Shown: one piece after another, positions 26,433 through 34,573 of the stretch
Layout: each line of letters starts with the position of its first letter
How positions within the stretch are numbered: position 1 is the stretch's first letter
Assembly: GCF_035918015.1 (NCBI RefSeq)
Contig: NZ_CP109132.1
Coordinates: 4,154,001 to 4,218,000 of the forward strand
Direction: 5' to 3'
From: Streptomyces sp. NBC_01754
Lineage (GTDB): Bacteria; Actinomycetota; Actinomycetes; Streptomycetales; Streptomycetaceae
Length of the DNA stretch: 64,000 bases
Translations under genes and position numbers: made by a program
Notes under the pieces: generated by a model
The model's database searches: none
Seen by the model: the letters and a program-made list of their open reading frames with translations, nothing else
What the model was told of the DNA's origin: nothing

Positions 26433-28373
26433 ATGGCTGTCCACTTGCGCATCATCTCTTTGACCGTCACGACCGCCGAGGCAGAAAAGACCTACCGCTT
26501 CGACCGCCCGGCTACCGTGATCACCGGCCCCATCGGCACTGGCAAGTCCAGTCTGCTGATGCTGTTCAAACACGTCCTCGGCGGCAGCGCCATGCTCACC
26601 CCAGCGGTCCGCGACCACGTCCTGTCGGTCCAGGCGGAGGTTGTGGCCGGCGACGAACGCGTGGTCCTCAGACGGACCATTGAGGGGGATACAGCCGACA
26701 CCGTGGATCTTCTCGACGCGCGCTCCCTCGCCCTGGAGCGCACCCTGCCTCTACGGTCCTCGGAAGGCGTCACCACGCTCTCCGATCATCTGCTGGACGC
26801 GCTCGGCTTCCCGCGCGAACAGATCGCCGCAAGACGAGAAGGAGCCGCACGGCCGCAGAACCTCACCTTCAACGACCTGTACGCCTACGTCTACCTCCAG
26901 GCGCGCGAGATCGACCGCCAGGTTGTCGGCCACTTGGACAGCTGGTTTGAGACCAAGCGCAGAGAGCTCTTCCGTCTGATGTTCGGGCTCACTGACAGCG
27001 CGCTCATGGAGCTCAAGCGGACCAGGAACCAGCTCTTGGACAAGCTGAAGGCCAGAACCGCCGAGCACGACAACGTCAGCTCCTTCCTGGCGGCCTCCGA
27101 CCCGCGCAGCGACGACGAACTACGGGCCGAACTCATCCAGCTGCGCGACACCCTGGAGCGGGCCGAGTCCGCCTTGGCCAGCCTCCGCAGCGAACTCGAG
27201 GAACAGACCGCCGCCGACTCCGCGCTGCGAGACGAATTGCAGAACGCCATTCGAGCTGCCCGGCAGACCGAAGAAGAAGTGTCAGCGGCGGCGGATCTCG
27301 TGGAGGCGCGGCATGCCGTCGTCGCTCAGGTGCAGCTAGACCTCTCCCGTCTCGCACGGTCAGCCACGGCCATCGACCAGCTCTCCCCCTTCGAGTTCGT
27401 CGTCTGCCCGCGGTGTATGCAGTCGCTGGCGGCCCGGGCCGTCGAAGACGGCCACTGCCTCGTCTGTCTCCAACCCGACCCCGTCGAGACAGGCATCGAC
27501 CCGGCAGCCATCGACGAGACACACACGGTCCTGCAACAACAGCTCGAAGACGCACAACGCATCCAGCAGTCGGACGAGGCGCACCTGCAGACCGCCTGGG
27601 AGCGGGCGCAGCAACTCAGCTTCGCCGTCGCCAGCCTGCGCCGGGAGCTCGACGCTCAGACCCGTGACGCCGTCGCCCCGCGCTTTGACGCCATCTCCCA
27701 GGCCAGCTCCCGCGTCGCAGCGCTCAAGGCCAGCATCGATGCCATCACCCAGCTACGCGAATCCTGGGCGCGGGTGCGCACCATCGACGCAGACATCCGC
27801 TCCCTCAAGGCCGACCGCCGACAGGTCAATAAGGACATCAAGGAGAAGTCCGAACAGCTGAAGACCAGCCAAACTCTGCTCGGCGACCTCAGCACCGAGT
27901 TCAGCCGACTGCTCACCGGCTGGAACCTGCCATGGGTCGAAACGGCCGTCATCGACCGCGATACCTACCTGCCGGTCGTCAACGGAAGGCCCTTCGAGAG
28001 CCTGCAGGCATCCGGCGGAGGCATCGCCACATCCGTCAACCTCGCCTATAGCCTCACGCTCCTCGCCTTCGGACTAGACCACTCCGACGTCCTCGCCCCG
28101 TCGCTCCTTGTGATCGATTCACCGCGCAAGGCCTTCGGCAACAACGCCTCCGACCGGCAACGCGCGGTCGAGATCTACAGTCGCTTCAGGACCCTGGCTG
28201 ACGCATACGGCGATCGCCTGCAACTGATCATCGCCGATAATGACCCCCCACCCATCACCAGCGACTCCTTCGGCAGGGTGGAATTCGACTACGAGAACCC
28301 CATGGTCCCCGGCGTGGATCATCCCGGCCCTGATCAAGTCACTCGCATCGAAAACCAATCGGACAGCCCTTAG
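26433..28373 (+). CDS. SMC/Rad50-like ABC ATPase of the three-component system
   Basis: 646 aa. Walker A GPIGTGKSS (32-40), long coiled coils (about 195-320 and 360-490), a zinc-hook-like apex with C325-x2-C328 and C342-x2-C345, a signature-like LQASGGGIATSVNLAYS (524-540) and Walker B SLLVIDSP (557-564). The residue after the Walker B Asp is Ser, not Glu, which fits several conflict-system SMC-like ATPases and may mean slow or conditional hydrolysis. It is third in the nuclease-middle-ATPase operon and probably senses invading DNA. Confidence 0.88.
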   Translation: MAVHLRIISLTVTTAEAEKTYRFDRPATVITGPIGTGKSSLLMLFKHVLGGSAMLTPAVRDHVLSVQAEVVAGDERVVLRRTIEGDTADTVDLLDARSLALERTLPLRSSEGVTTLSDHLLDALGFPREQIAARREGAARPQNLTFNDLYAYVYLQAREIDRQVVGHLDSWFETKRRELFRLMFGLTDSALMELKRTRNQLLDKLKARTAEHDNVSSFLAASDPRSDDELRAELIQLRDTLERAESALASLRSELEEQTAADSALRDELQNAIRAARQTEEEVSAAADLVEARHAVVAQVQLDLSRLARSATAIDQLSPFEFVVCPRCMQSLAARAVEDGHCLVCLQPDPVETGIDPAAIDETHTVLQQQLEDAQRIQQSDEAHLQTAWERAQQLSFAVASLRRELDAQTRDAVAPRFDAISQASSRVAALKASIDAITQLRESWARVRTIDADIRSLKADRRQVNKDIKEKSEQLKTSQTLLGDLSTEFSRLLTGWNLPWVETAVIDRDTYLPVVNGRPFESLQASGGGIATSVNLAYSLTLLAFGLDHSDVLAPSLLVIDSPRKAFGNNASDRQRAVEIYSRFRTLADAYGDRLQLIIADNDPPPITSDSFGRVEFDYENPMVPGVDHPGPDQVTRIENQSDSP

Positions 28374-28661
28374 TCGCGCAGTGCGGGCTGCGAATGCCCC
28401 GAACCCGCGGTGGGCACAGGGGGAGTCAAGCTTTACCTCGCCATGCGCTGAGTACACAGCACCGAACCCCACGACACCTTCGTCTCTCTCGCCTGCAGCG
28501 CTTATCTGCCGGAGACGCCTCAACAAGCCTCCCTGCGAAGCGGCATGATGGAGGACGTCTGCCGGGGCGGATGGCCTCCGGACGGGAGATGCCTCGGTAC
28601 GCTGTCAGCGTAGGCTGTCGGCCAGTCAGGGCAGCTGGGTCGGAGGGGGTGTGCCATTTCC
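28374..28661. other. Gene-free gap between the ATPase and the split gene
   Basis: 288 bp with no coding signal. GGAGGGGG at 28642-28649 lies 12 bp before the ATG at 28662 and could be its ribosome site. No clear promoter is seen. Confidence 0.45.
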
Positions 28662-28850
28662 ATGGCCGATAAAATTGTACGCGAGGGCAAGATTCCGTCT
28701 GCAAGCCTGTTTGAAAGACTCCTCGGTGCAACTTTTCAACACCACAGCTCAGAACCTCCTTCGGTACTGACGAGCGAGGGACCTCTGGGTGAAACCTATG
28801 AAGCCCCTGAAGGGTGGAACACCCATCGAGAGGCATCATGGAGGTCACTA
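28662..28850 (+). pseudogene. 5' part of the split HsdS/methylase-like gene
   Basis: 63 codons from the ATG at 28662, starting MADKIVREGKIPSASLFERL and ending ...HREASWRSL at the TA target of the IS630 element. The frame is the same as that of the 3' part at 29982. Joined at the TA, the two give an uninterrupted 735-aa reading frame, so this is one gene split by a recent insertion. Confidence 0.8.
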
Positions 28851-29979
28851 GTGTCCTGAGTCGTAAGTCTGCGGGCGGTTATAGAGTGGGTTGATGCCTG
28901 GTCCGAAGCCGCTGTCGCTGGAGTTGTCCGATCACGAACGCCGGGTGCTGCGGGGCTGGTTGCGCAAGCAGACGGCGTCTCAGGCGTTGGTGCTGCGGTC
29001 GAGGATCGTGCTGGCGTGCGCGGAGGGCCGGCCGAACGCGCAGGTCGCGCAGGATCTCGGTGTCTCGCGGGAGACCGCACGCAAGTGGCGGGCCCGGTTC
29101 GCCGCGGACCGGCTGGAGGGCCTGGTGGACCGGCCCCGTTCGGGGGCGCCGCGAAAGATCACGGACGAGCAGGTCGAGGCGCTGGTCACCAGGACCCTGG
29201 ATCAGGCGCCGCCGACGGGCGATTCGCACTGGTCGACGCGTTCGATGGCCGAGGCCGCAGGAATGTCGCAGTCGGCCGTCTCGCGGATCTGGCGGGCCTT
29301 CGGCCTCAAGCCGCACATCGTGGAGACCTGGAAGCTGTCGACCGACCCGCAGTTCGTGACCAAAGTCCGCGACGTGGTGGGCATCTACCTCTCCCCGCCC
29401 GAGAACGCGCTGGTCCTGGCGGTGGACGAGAAGTCGCAGATACAGGCCCTGGACCGGACCCAGCCAGTGCTGCCGATGGCCCCGGCCACGCCGGCGAAGA
29501 TGACCCACGACTACGTCCGGCACGGCACGACCAGCCTGTTCGCGGCCCTGGACATCGCCTCCGGCTCGGTCATCGCCCAGCACTACCGCCGCCATCGCCA
29601 CCAGGAGTTCCTCCGCTTCCTGAAGGTCATCGACGCCGCCGTCCCCAAGAACCTCGAACTCCACCTGATCCTGGACAACTACGCCACCCACAAAACCGAG
29701 CCGGTCAAGAAGTGGCTGCTGCGGCACCCCCGCTTCCACCTGCACTTCACCCCCACCTCCGCCTCATGGCTCAACCTCGTCGAGCGCTGGTTCGCCGAAC
29801 TGACCTGCCGCAAACTCCGCCGCTCGGCCCACCGCAGCGTCGTCGAACTCGAACGCGACATCCGCCGCTGGATCAACGAGTGGAACAAGAACCCCAAGCC
29901 GTTCATCTGGACGAAGACCGCCGACGACATCCTCGACACCCTCGCCGCATACTGCACACGAATTAACGACTCAGGACAC
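28851..29979 (+). mobile_element. IS630-family insertion sequence
   Basis: 1,129 bp. The ends GTGTCCTGAGTCGT and, inverted, ACGACTCAGGACAC form 14-bp terminal inverted repeats. A TA dinucleotide flanks both sides (28849-28850 and 29980-29981), the standard IS630/Tc1 target duplication. It encodes one intact transposase and splits a cargo gene. Intact ends and ORF imply recent movement. Confidence 0.96.
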
Positions 29980-29982
29980 TAG
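28894..29982 (+). CDS. IS630-family transposase
   Basis: 362 aa from the ATG at 28894 (a TTG immediately before is also possible). N-terminal helix-turn-helix: 'RNAQVAQDLGVSRETARKWR'-like region followed by WSTRSMAEAAGMSQSAVSR. DDE catalytic residues appear in VLAVDEKSQIQ, LILDNYATHKT and WLNLVERWFAELT, with DNYATHK being the IS630 hallmark. The stop codon TAG is formed partly from the duplicated TA target. The ORF is complete. Confidence 0.95.
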   Translation: MPGPKPLSLELSDHERRVLRGWLRKQTASQALVLRSRIVLACAEGRPNAQVAQDLGVSRETARKWRARFAADRLEGLVDRPRSGAPRKITDEQVEALVTRTLDQAPPTGDSHWSTRSMAEAAGMSQSAVSRIWRAFGLKPHIVETWKLSTDPQFVTKVRDVVGIYLSPPENALVLAVDEKSQIQALDRTQPVLPMAPATPAKMTHDYVRHGTTSLFAALDIASGSVIAQHYRRHRHQEFLRFLKVIDAAVPKNLELHLILDNYATHKTEPVKKWLLRHPRFHLHFTPTSASWLNLVERWFAELTCRKLRRSAHRSVVELERDIRRWINEWNKNPKPFIWTKTADDILDTLAAYCTRINDSGH

Positions 29983-32000
29983 CATCGAAGGCAGGGGAAT
30001 TGCTTGCGATCGGCCCAGTTCTGCTGATTCCTGAATGGGAGAAAGTGCCGGCAGATAAGAAGCGCCGCGCTCGTTGGAGCTACGAAGCACTACTTGAAGA
30101 TTTGGTTCCTCCGGAGCGGGAGACTCACCTCGCCGTGCTCTTGCCGTCATCTGCTCTTACCTCCTATGTGGAGGCTGATTTCAGGGCGGCTCTGAGAGAG
30201 CGGTGGCATCTGTCGACTGTGCTCTACGCGGCGGGTGTTTTGCCGAAGGCACATATCAGTCTGGAAGTCGCGGCAGTTTTCTTGCACACGCGGCAGCCCA
30301 AGGACCCCGTCGTGCGTATGTTCCGCATGCCTCATCGCGTTGATTCCAATTCGGTTGAGAAAGATTTCGAGAAGTTGCTCCGTATGCGGGGCGGCAGGAG
30401 TAAGAACGGCTACGTCGTACGGGATCTCATCCCTGCACACGAGCGACTGCACTTTGAGCGACACGATCCAGCAGTGCTGGCTTTCCGTGAGGATCTGGTC
30501 GGGTACGGGAGCGTGGCGAAAGTGGGTGATCTGTTCACCAAAGCACCAAGCGTTCATCGGCACACATTGGGTGAGAAAATCTGCTCAACTGGCCAGCCAG
30601 GTGCTGCCCGCGTACTGCGAGGGCCCGATGTGCTGAGGGATGGCACGATCGCACCCCCCGACCCCGAAGATATCTGGGCGCAGGTGCCACCGGACTGCTT
30701 GTTGCAGGCTGGGGATCTGATTCTGCGCTCCATCTCTCGACCTACAGACCGCCATCGTTTTGTGGTCGGTGAAGTCGGGGATGAGGACCTGCCGGCCGCG
30801 GCAAGCGAACATGTTATCGTCCTGCGCCCGAAGGTGCCTTTGGAAGCACATCAGATTCGCTTTATTCTCATGTTCCTCCGGTCTCCAATGGCAGGGCCAA
30901 TGCTGGCGCAAGCGGGTGTGCACATTCTGTGGCGGGACCTTGCAGACTTGACATTGCCGCAACCGGACGAGTCATTGGCATCCGCTCTGGACAACCTGGA
31001 AATCTCGAAGCGGCGCCTGGAAGAGTGGCACAGTGAGGCGGATGAGCTCCTTCAATCCGTCTTCCTCGACCAGAGCGCGGCTCAAGGCCGCGACCGGATC
31101 GTACGATCCGGTCAAACTCTGCGGCTTAGAGTCGCAGCCGCCAGCCTTCTTGACGATTTGGGTCACACGGTTCGTACACGCTTCCCTTACCCGGTCGCCC
31201 TGCGCTGGCGTGAGACTGAGGCCGCGATGAGCGTGCGAGACGCTGGCCCTGCGTATCAAGCAATTCTCGGCACAGCTGAGATCCTCCTGGCCTATAGCGC
31301 CCTGCTGGTAGGGGCGCTCGCCAGGGAAGAAGGAATAAAATTGGGCTCGCTTGACGCCATTCGTGGCCAACTGGATCGAGGCCGCGGGCCAGGGTTTGGT
31401 GAATGGGTAGCAATACTGGACGAAATTTCCAGCAAGCGAAAGAGGTGCAGTCTTCCAACAGGACACCCCCTCAACGCCCTCGGTTCTATGTTCGCAGACG
31501 AGAAAGTCGCTGACGCACGCAAGCGTCTGTACAGTCGCCGTAATGATGAAGACCACGAGCGGCGAGTAGACCGCGTCGACCTGCCACAGGCGCGTGACGC
31601 AGCCTTTGATGAACTTTCCAGGTTGATTGAGGGTGCAAGATTCCTGGCAGACTGGTCTCTGATTCAAATTACCGACCTGCATTGGGACGCGCTTCTAGGG
31701 CGCTCGGTGATCGACTATCGAAACTTGATGGGCGATCATCCAGTGGTGCCCACAACTACGATGATCTGGGACCGCAGCGACATCGAGAAGGGGAGCCTGT
31801 ACCTCAAAGATCAGGAAAACAGGTTGCATTTGTTGCGACCTTTTCTGGTTGGGTGTCTCTGTCGACGATGCCGTAGCTGGTCGACCTTTCACATCGATAA
31901 AGCCTCTCAAGGTACAGTCACCCTAAAGTGCCTCGAATATGGACATACCTTTGATGACTCGGCGCTTTTGGAGCCGTTGCGGCACGTTGGATTGCTATAG
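29982..32000 (+). pseudogene. 3' part of the split HsdS/methylase-like gene
   Basis: 672 codons after the IS630 element. The first 100 residues (HLAVLLPSSALTS ... FRAALRERWHLSTVLYAAGVL ... EVAAVFLHT) resemble the post-catalytic part of type I N6-adenine methylases. The next 230 look like an HsdS target-recognition domain ('AKVGDLFTK', 'LLQAGDLILRSIS', 'DLADLTLPQPDE', then a helix). The end has a zinc ribbon (CLCRRC ... KCLEYGHTF). No NPPY/NPPF methylase motif is visible in either half, so it may bind DNA without methylating. A truncated product could start at internal TTG/GTG codons. Confidence 0.65.
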
Positions 32001-32065
32001 TGGTGTGCCATTCCTGCAGCCGCGGTTTGTGACACTGAGTCTTTTCAAACCTCAGTCCGTGCAGG

Positions 32066-32480
32066 TCAAGTGAGGGTCAGTACTGCTTTGACCAGGCTGG
32101 TGATGCGGGCGTGCGCAACGTTCACGGCCCGCTGGCTGGCGGGGAAGCTGCGGTTTTTGCCGCGAAACGGCACTCGGATGGTGCCGCCGGCGCCTCGGTA
32201 GCCCTTGTCCGCGAAGCAGGCGAGGAAGGCTCGCCCAGGGTGTCGATGATGGCGTGGCTGCGGGCGGCGGTCAGCTCGGCGTTGCTGCCGGGCAGTGCTG
32301 GGTGGGGAAGCCCACAGCAGCCGCCCGAACGGGTCGGTGAGGATTTGCACATTCATGCCGTGCTTCTTGTGCTTGTCGGAGTAGAAGGGCCGGTCGGCGG
32401 CGATCCGGTCGATCGGCAGCAGGGTGCCGTCCAGAATTACGTACGCCTTCGCCGCCGCAGCCCGGACGACCTCATCGGGT
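32066..32480 (-). pseudogene. IS5-family transposase remnant
   Basis: On the minus strand the DDE core can be followed across frames: AYVILDGTLLPIDRIAADRP, FYSDKHKKHGMNVQ, DPFGRLLWASP, then ADKGYRGAGGTIRVPF and AVNVAHARI. A 4-bp insertion after 'LLWAS' and a second indel break the frame, and the N terminus is missing. It is a dead copy of an IS5-family element. Confidence 0.82.
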
Positions 32481-32561
32481 GTGTCTCATTGTGATGGCCG
32501 TTGTACGAGCGGGAACAATCGGGCCGGACGCGCACAGCATTCGACGTCGATTCCCTGGGGG

Positions 32562-33731
32562 TCAGCGCGCCTTGGCCGGATCATCGTCGAAGGCGAAGCT
32601 CAGCACCTCGTCGCGCATGCCTGCCAACACCTCTGCGTTGCGCAGCAAAATCTCGGGCTCGTAAGTGAACGTCATCCTCAGGCGAGACATCCGCTCAAGG
32701 ACCTCTTCGTCGGTCAGCTGCTCCGCCCACGCCGTAATGTCCGCAACACTCGGAGCATCTTCGATCTGGCCGACCATGTCGACGAGTCCGGGCCGGGAAG
32801 TGGCAGCGCCCAGGCGCTGCTTGTGGCGCTCCGGGGCTGAGATCATCGAGCCGGCCGCTATAGCAGCGCGCTCGTCCTCCTGCCCGACAGAGATTTCGTA
32901 GCGCGCCGGCAGTGCGGGCTCGGGCGGGTCCCCACCAGCGATGAGGCGCGGCACCGCCTGAGTTCTGACCCACCAGGAGATCTCGTCGAGCTCCGTCATC
33001 AGCACGGGCCAGCGGTCCGTGCCCGGCCTGTTGATCCCGACCGTCGGGAAAAGGGTCACGGGCACTTTAGTGCCCAGCGGCGTCTCGGCGATGACGTCGC
33101 CGACGCGGATCGGCTCCTCGGGCCTGGCTGGCAGGTCCCGTATGGAGCGCGGCAGCTGGTCGTCCCTGTACATGGCCGCGAGCCGGACCGCCGTGATCGC
33201 TGGCGTCCGGTGCTTCGCGTGGTTCGTGTGGAGCGTCAGGCGGGCCAAGGGGTGGCTGTGCGGTTCGTTGACGCGCTGGAAGGGTTGCAGACCTTCGATC
33301 CTGCGCACGAGCTCGCTCCCGGCGCGGAGCGATGGCGGGCCATTCTTCGCGCGCTTCCTCACCCACTCGTCGAACTTCTTGTAGCTGTCCGACGCGGGGA
33401 TCTCGACGAGCTTAGCCGCCCGCTCGTCGAGCTGCCCGCCCTCGAGGAACTCGACTTCGGCGAAGAGCGCGTGCTCTAGTGCGGCGCGCAGGGCCACCAA
33501 GGCGTCGGCCACGAGCAGCGAGACCTTCCGCGGGATCGGGGCGACGTGGACAACCTCGGTGCGGCTGACCGAGCCAGCCGGGAGCTCGCGAAGGTTGAAC
33601 GTGCCGCCGGGCTGGGCCTGATAGTCGAACAGCAGGTTGCCGATCTGACCGATCAGATCGTCCGCGTGCGACAGTGTCGCAGCAACCCCGAGATGCCGTT
33701 CCGGGATCCAGTCGTGCGTCGGCCTCGTCAC
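32562..33731 (-). CDS. Hypothetical protein, 389 aa
   Basis: Starts at a GTG (MTRPTHDWIPERHLGVAATLSHADDLIGQIGNLL). The protein is soluble and mixed alpha/beta. Visible features are an internal 'TLHTNHAKHRTPAITAVRLAAMYRD' segment with several histidines, 'LFPTVGINRPGTDRWPVL' and a C-terminal helix bundle. I recognise no family. It lies between two inverted IS5-family fragments, so it may have been carried in by a composite element or be island cargo. Confidence 0.65.
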   Translation of the reverse strand: MTRPTHDWIPERHLGVAATLSHADDLIGQIGNLLFDYQAQPGGTFNLRELPAGSVSRTEVVHVAPIPRKVSLLVADALVALRAALEHALFAEVEFLEGGQLDERAAKLVEIPASDSYKKFDEWVRKRAKNGPPSLRAGSELVRRIEGLQPFQRVNEPHSHPLARLTLHTNHAKHRTPAITAVRLAAMYRDDQLPRSIRDLPARPEEPIRVGDVIAETPLGTKVPVTLFPTVGINRPGTDRWPVLMTELDEISWWVRTQAVPRLIAGGDPPEPALPARYEISVGQEDERAAIAAGSMISAPERHKQRLGAATSRPGLVDMVGQIEDAPSVADITAWAEQLTDEEVLERMSRLRMTFTYEPEILLRNAEVLAGMRDEVLSFAFDDDPAKAR

Positions 33732-33870
33732 GCCGCAACTCTATCGGGCGCCCCTGCGAAACCCGTGGCCGGAGAGTCGTCCGGCGCGGGCACCGCCTTC
33801 GACGCGACCGCAGCGGCGCTCCTCGCAGAGATCGCCTGATCTGATCGGCGGGAACACAGCCACCGGCAAT

Positions 33871-33937
33871 CTTGTGCAAGTCCTCACCGCCCCGTTCGGG
33901 CGGCTGCTGTGGGCTTCCCCGGCACTGCCCGGCAGCA
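33871..33937 (+). repeat. IS5-family transposase fragment, inverted to the 32.3-kb copy
   Basis: Encodes VQVLTAPFGRLLWASPALPGS on the plus strand and is closely similar, base for base, to the reverse complement of 32281-32350, without the 4-bp insertion seen there. Confidence 0.8.
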
Positions 33938-33938
33938 C

Positions 33939-34008
33939 GCACCTGCACCAGGAGGCCGCACGCGGATGACGACAGTTGTCATGCAAATACGACACCTATC
34001 GTGCTCAG
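33939..34008 (-). repeat. Island-edge module, right copy
   Basis: Same orientation as 17221-17284. On the minus strand it encodes MTTVVIRVRPPGAGA, and it contains GACGACAGTTGTC (33968-33980) plus a near-palindrome ACGACACCTATCGT (33989-34002). Confidence 0.75.
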
Positions 34009-34035
34009 TCTCATTCGACCACAGAGACATGGAAC

Positions 34036-34063
34036 ACTTTTGCAAGCGGGTGCTTGCAAAAGT
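34036..34063. promoter_or_regulatory. 12-bp perfect inverted repeat upstream of the XRE gene
   Basis: ACTTTTGCAAGC and GCTTGCAAAAGT are separated by 4 bp and lie 27 bp before the XRE start codon. This is a likely autoregulatory operator of the downstream XRE protein. Confidence 0.65.
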
Positions 34064-34089
34064 TAGCAGGCGTGGTGCACCATCGAGCC

Positions 34090-34545
34090 ATGGCATCACT
34101 CAACGTCGGCAATCTCGGGGAGTACCTGCGTGAGCAGCGGCGTACCGCGCAGCTCTCGCTGCGGCAGCTCGCCGACGCCGCCGGGGTGTCCAATCCGTAT
34201 CTCAGCCAGATCGAGCGCGGCCTGCGCAAGCCGAGCGCCGAGGTGTTGCAGCAGGTGGCCAAGGCCCTGCGGATCTCCGCCGAGACGCTGTACGTGCGGG
34301 CCGGGATCCTCGACGAGCGGGAGCGGGAGGAGTTGGAGACGCGGGCGGTCCTGCTTGCCGACCCGTCGATCAACGAGCGGCAGAAGAACGTGCTGCTACA
34401 GATCTACGACTCCTTCCGCAGGGAGAACGGCTTCGACGCCGACGAGCCGAGAAGCGCGGGCGAGCCCGACGGCGACGCCGGTACGGATGGCCGCGGGCCC
34501 CGCACAGCCGGCGGCAGTGATGCTGATACGCCACCCCTGAAGTGA
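34090..34545 (+). CDS. XRE-family transcriptional regulator
   Basis: 151 aa. The N-terminal helix-turn-helix is clear: LGEYLREQRRTAQLSLRQLA, GVSNPYLSQIERGLRKPSAE, VLQQVAKALRISAETLY. A helical segment with 'DPSINERQKNVLLQIYDSFRREN' follows, and the tail is acidic and disordered. The long inverted repeat just upstream suggests autoregulation. It leads the HBHA-like gene by 28 bp. This is the first core gene after the island. Confidence 0.92.
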   Translation: MASLNVGNLGEYLREQRRTAQLSLRQLADAAGVSNPYLSQIERGLRKPSAEVLQQVAKALRISAETLYVRAGILDEREREELETRAVLLADPSINERQKNVLLQIYDSFRRENGFDADEPRSAGEPDGDAGTDGRGPRTAGGSDADTPPLK

Positions 34546-34573
34546 CTTCTGATGATCCGGGAGGACCACAGTC

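Larger units (their letters stand above)
17372..33974. mobile_element. Tn7-like transposon with conflict-system cargo (boundaries provisional)
   Basis: The interval contains tnsA-, tnsB-, tnsC-like genes and two tniQ genes at its left end, followed by a three-gene ABC-ATPase cargo operon and an IS630-interrupted cargo gene. The proposed ends are TGTCGTCA at 17372-17379 and its inverse TGACGACA at 33967-33974. Only 8 bp match and no clean 5-bp target duplication is seen, so the true right end could lie anywhere from 32001 to 33974. The protein content, not the ends, is the evidence for the element. Confidence 0.5.
33732..34089. other. Gene-free right edge of the island
   Basis: Contains the IS5 fragment (33871-33937), the right copy of the island-edge module (33939-34008) and the promoter of the XRE gene. 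A minus-strand frame starts MTTVVIRVRPPGAGA at 33981 and runs into the IS5 fragment; it looks like the truncated start of a lost gene. Confidence 0.55.

Noticed and set aside
17372..33974. CRISPR-associated transposon (CAST)
   Set aside because: TnsABC-TniQ raised the possibility, but no Cas12k, Cascade gene or CRISPR repeat is present in the island.
17221..34008. attL/attR of a site-specific integrase element
   Set aside because: The direct repeats are imperfect, no integrase or tRNA target is inside or next to them, and the transposition genes are Tn7-like.
34036..34063. Nur box before the XRE gene
   Set aside because: TTGCAA occurs twice but with 8 bp between the halves; the Nur box needs 5 bp. 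The longer 12-bp inverted repeat explains the site better.
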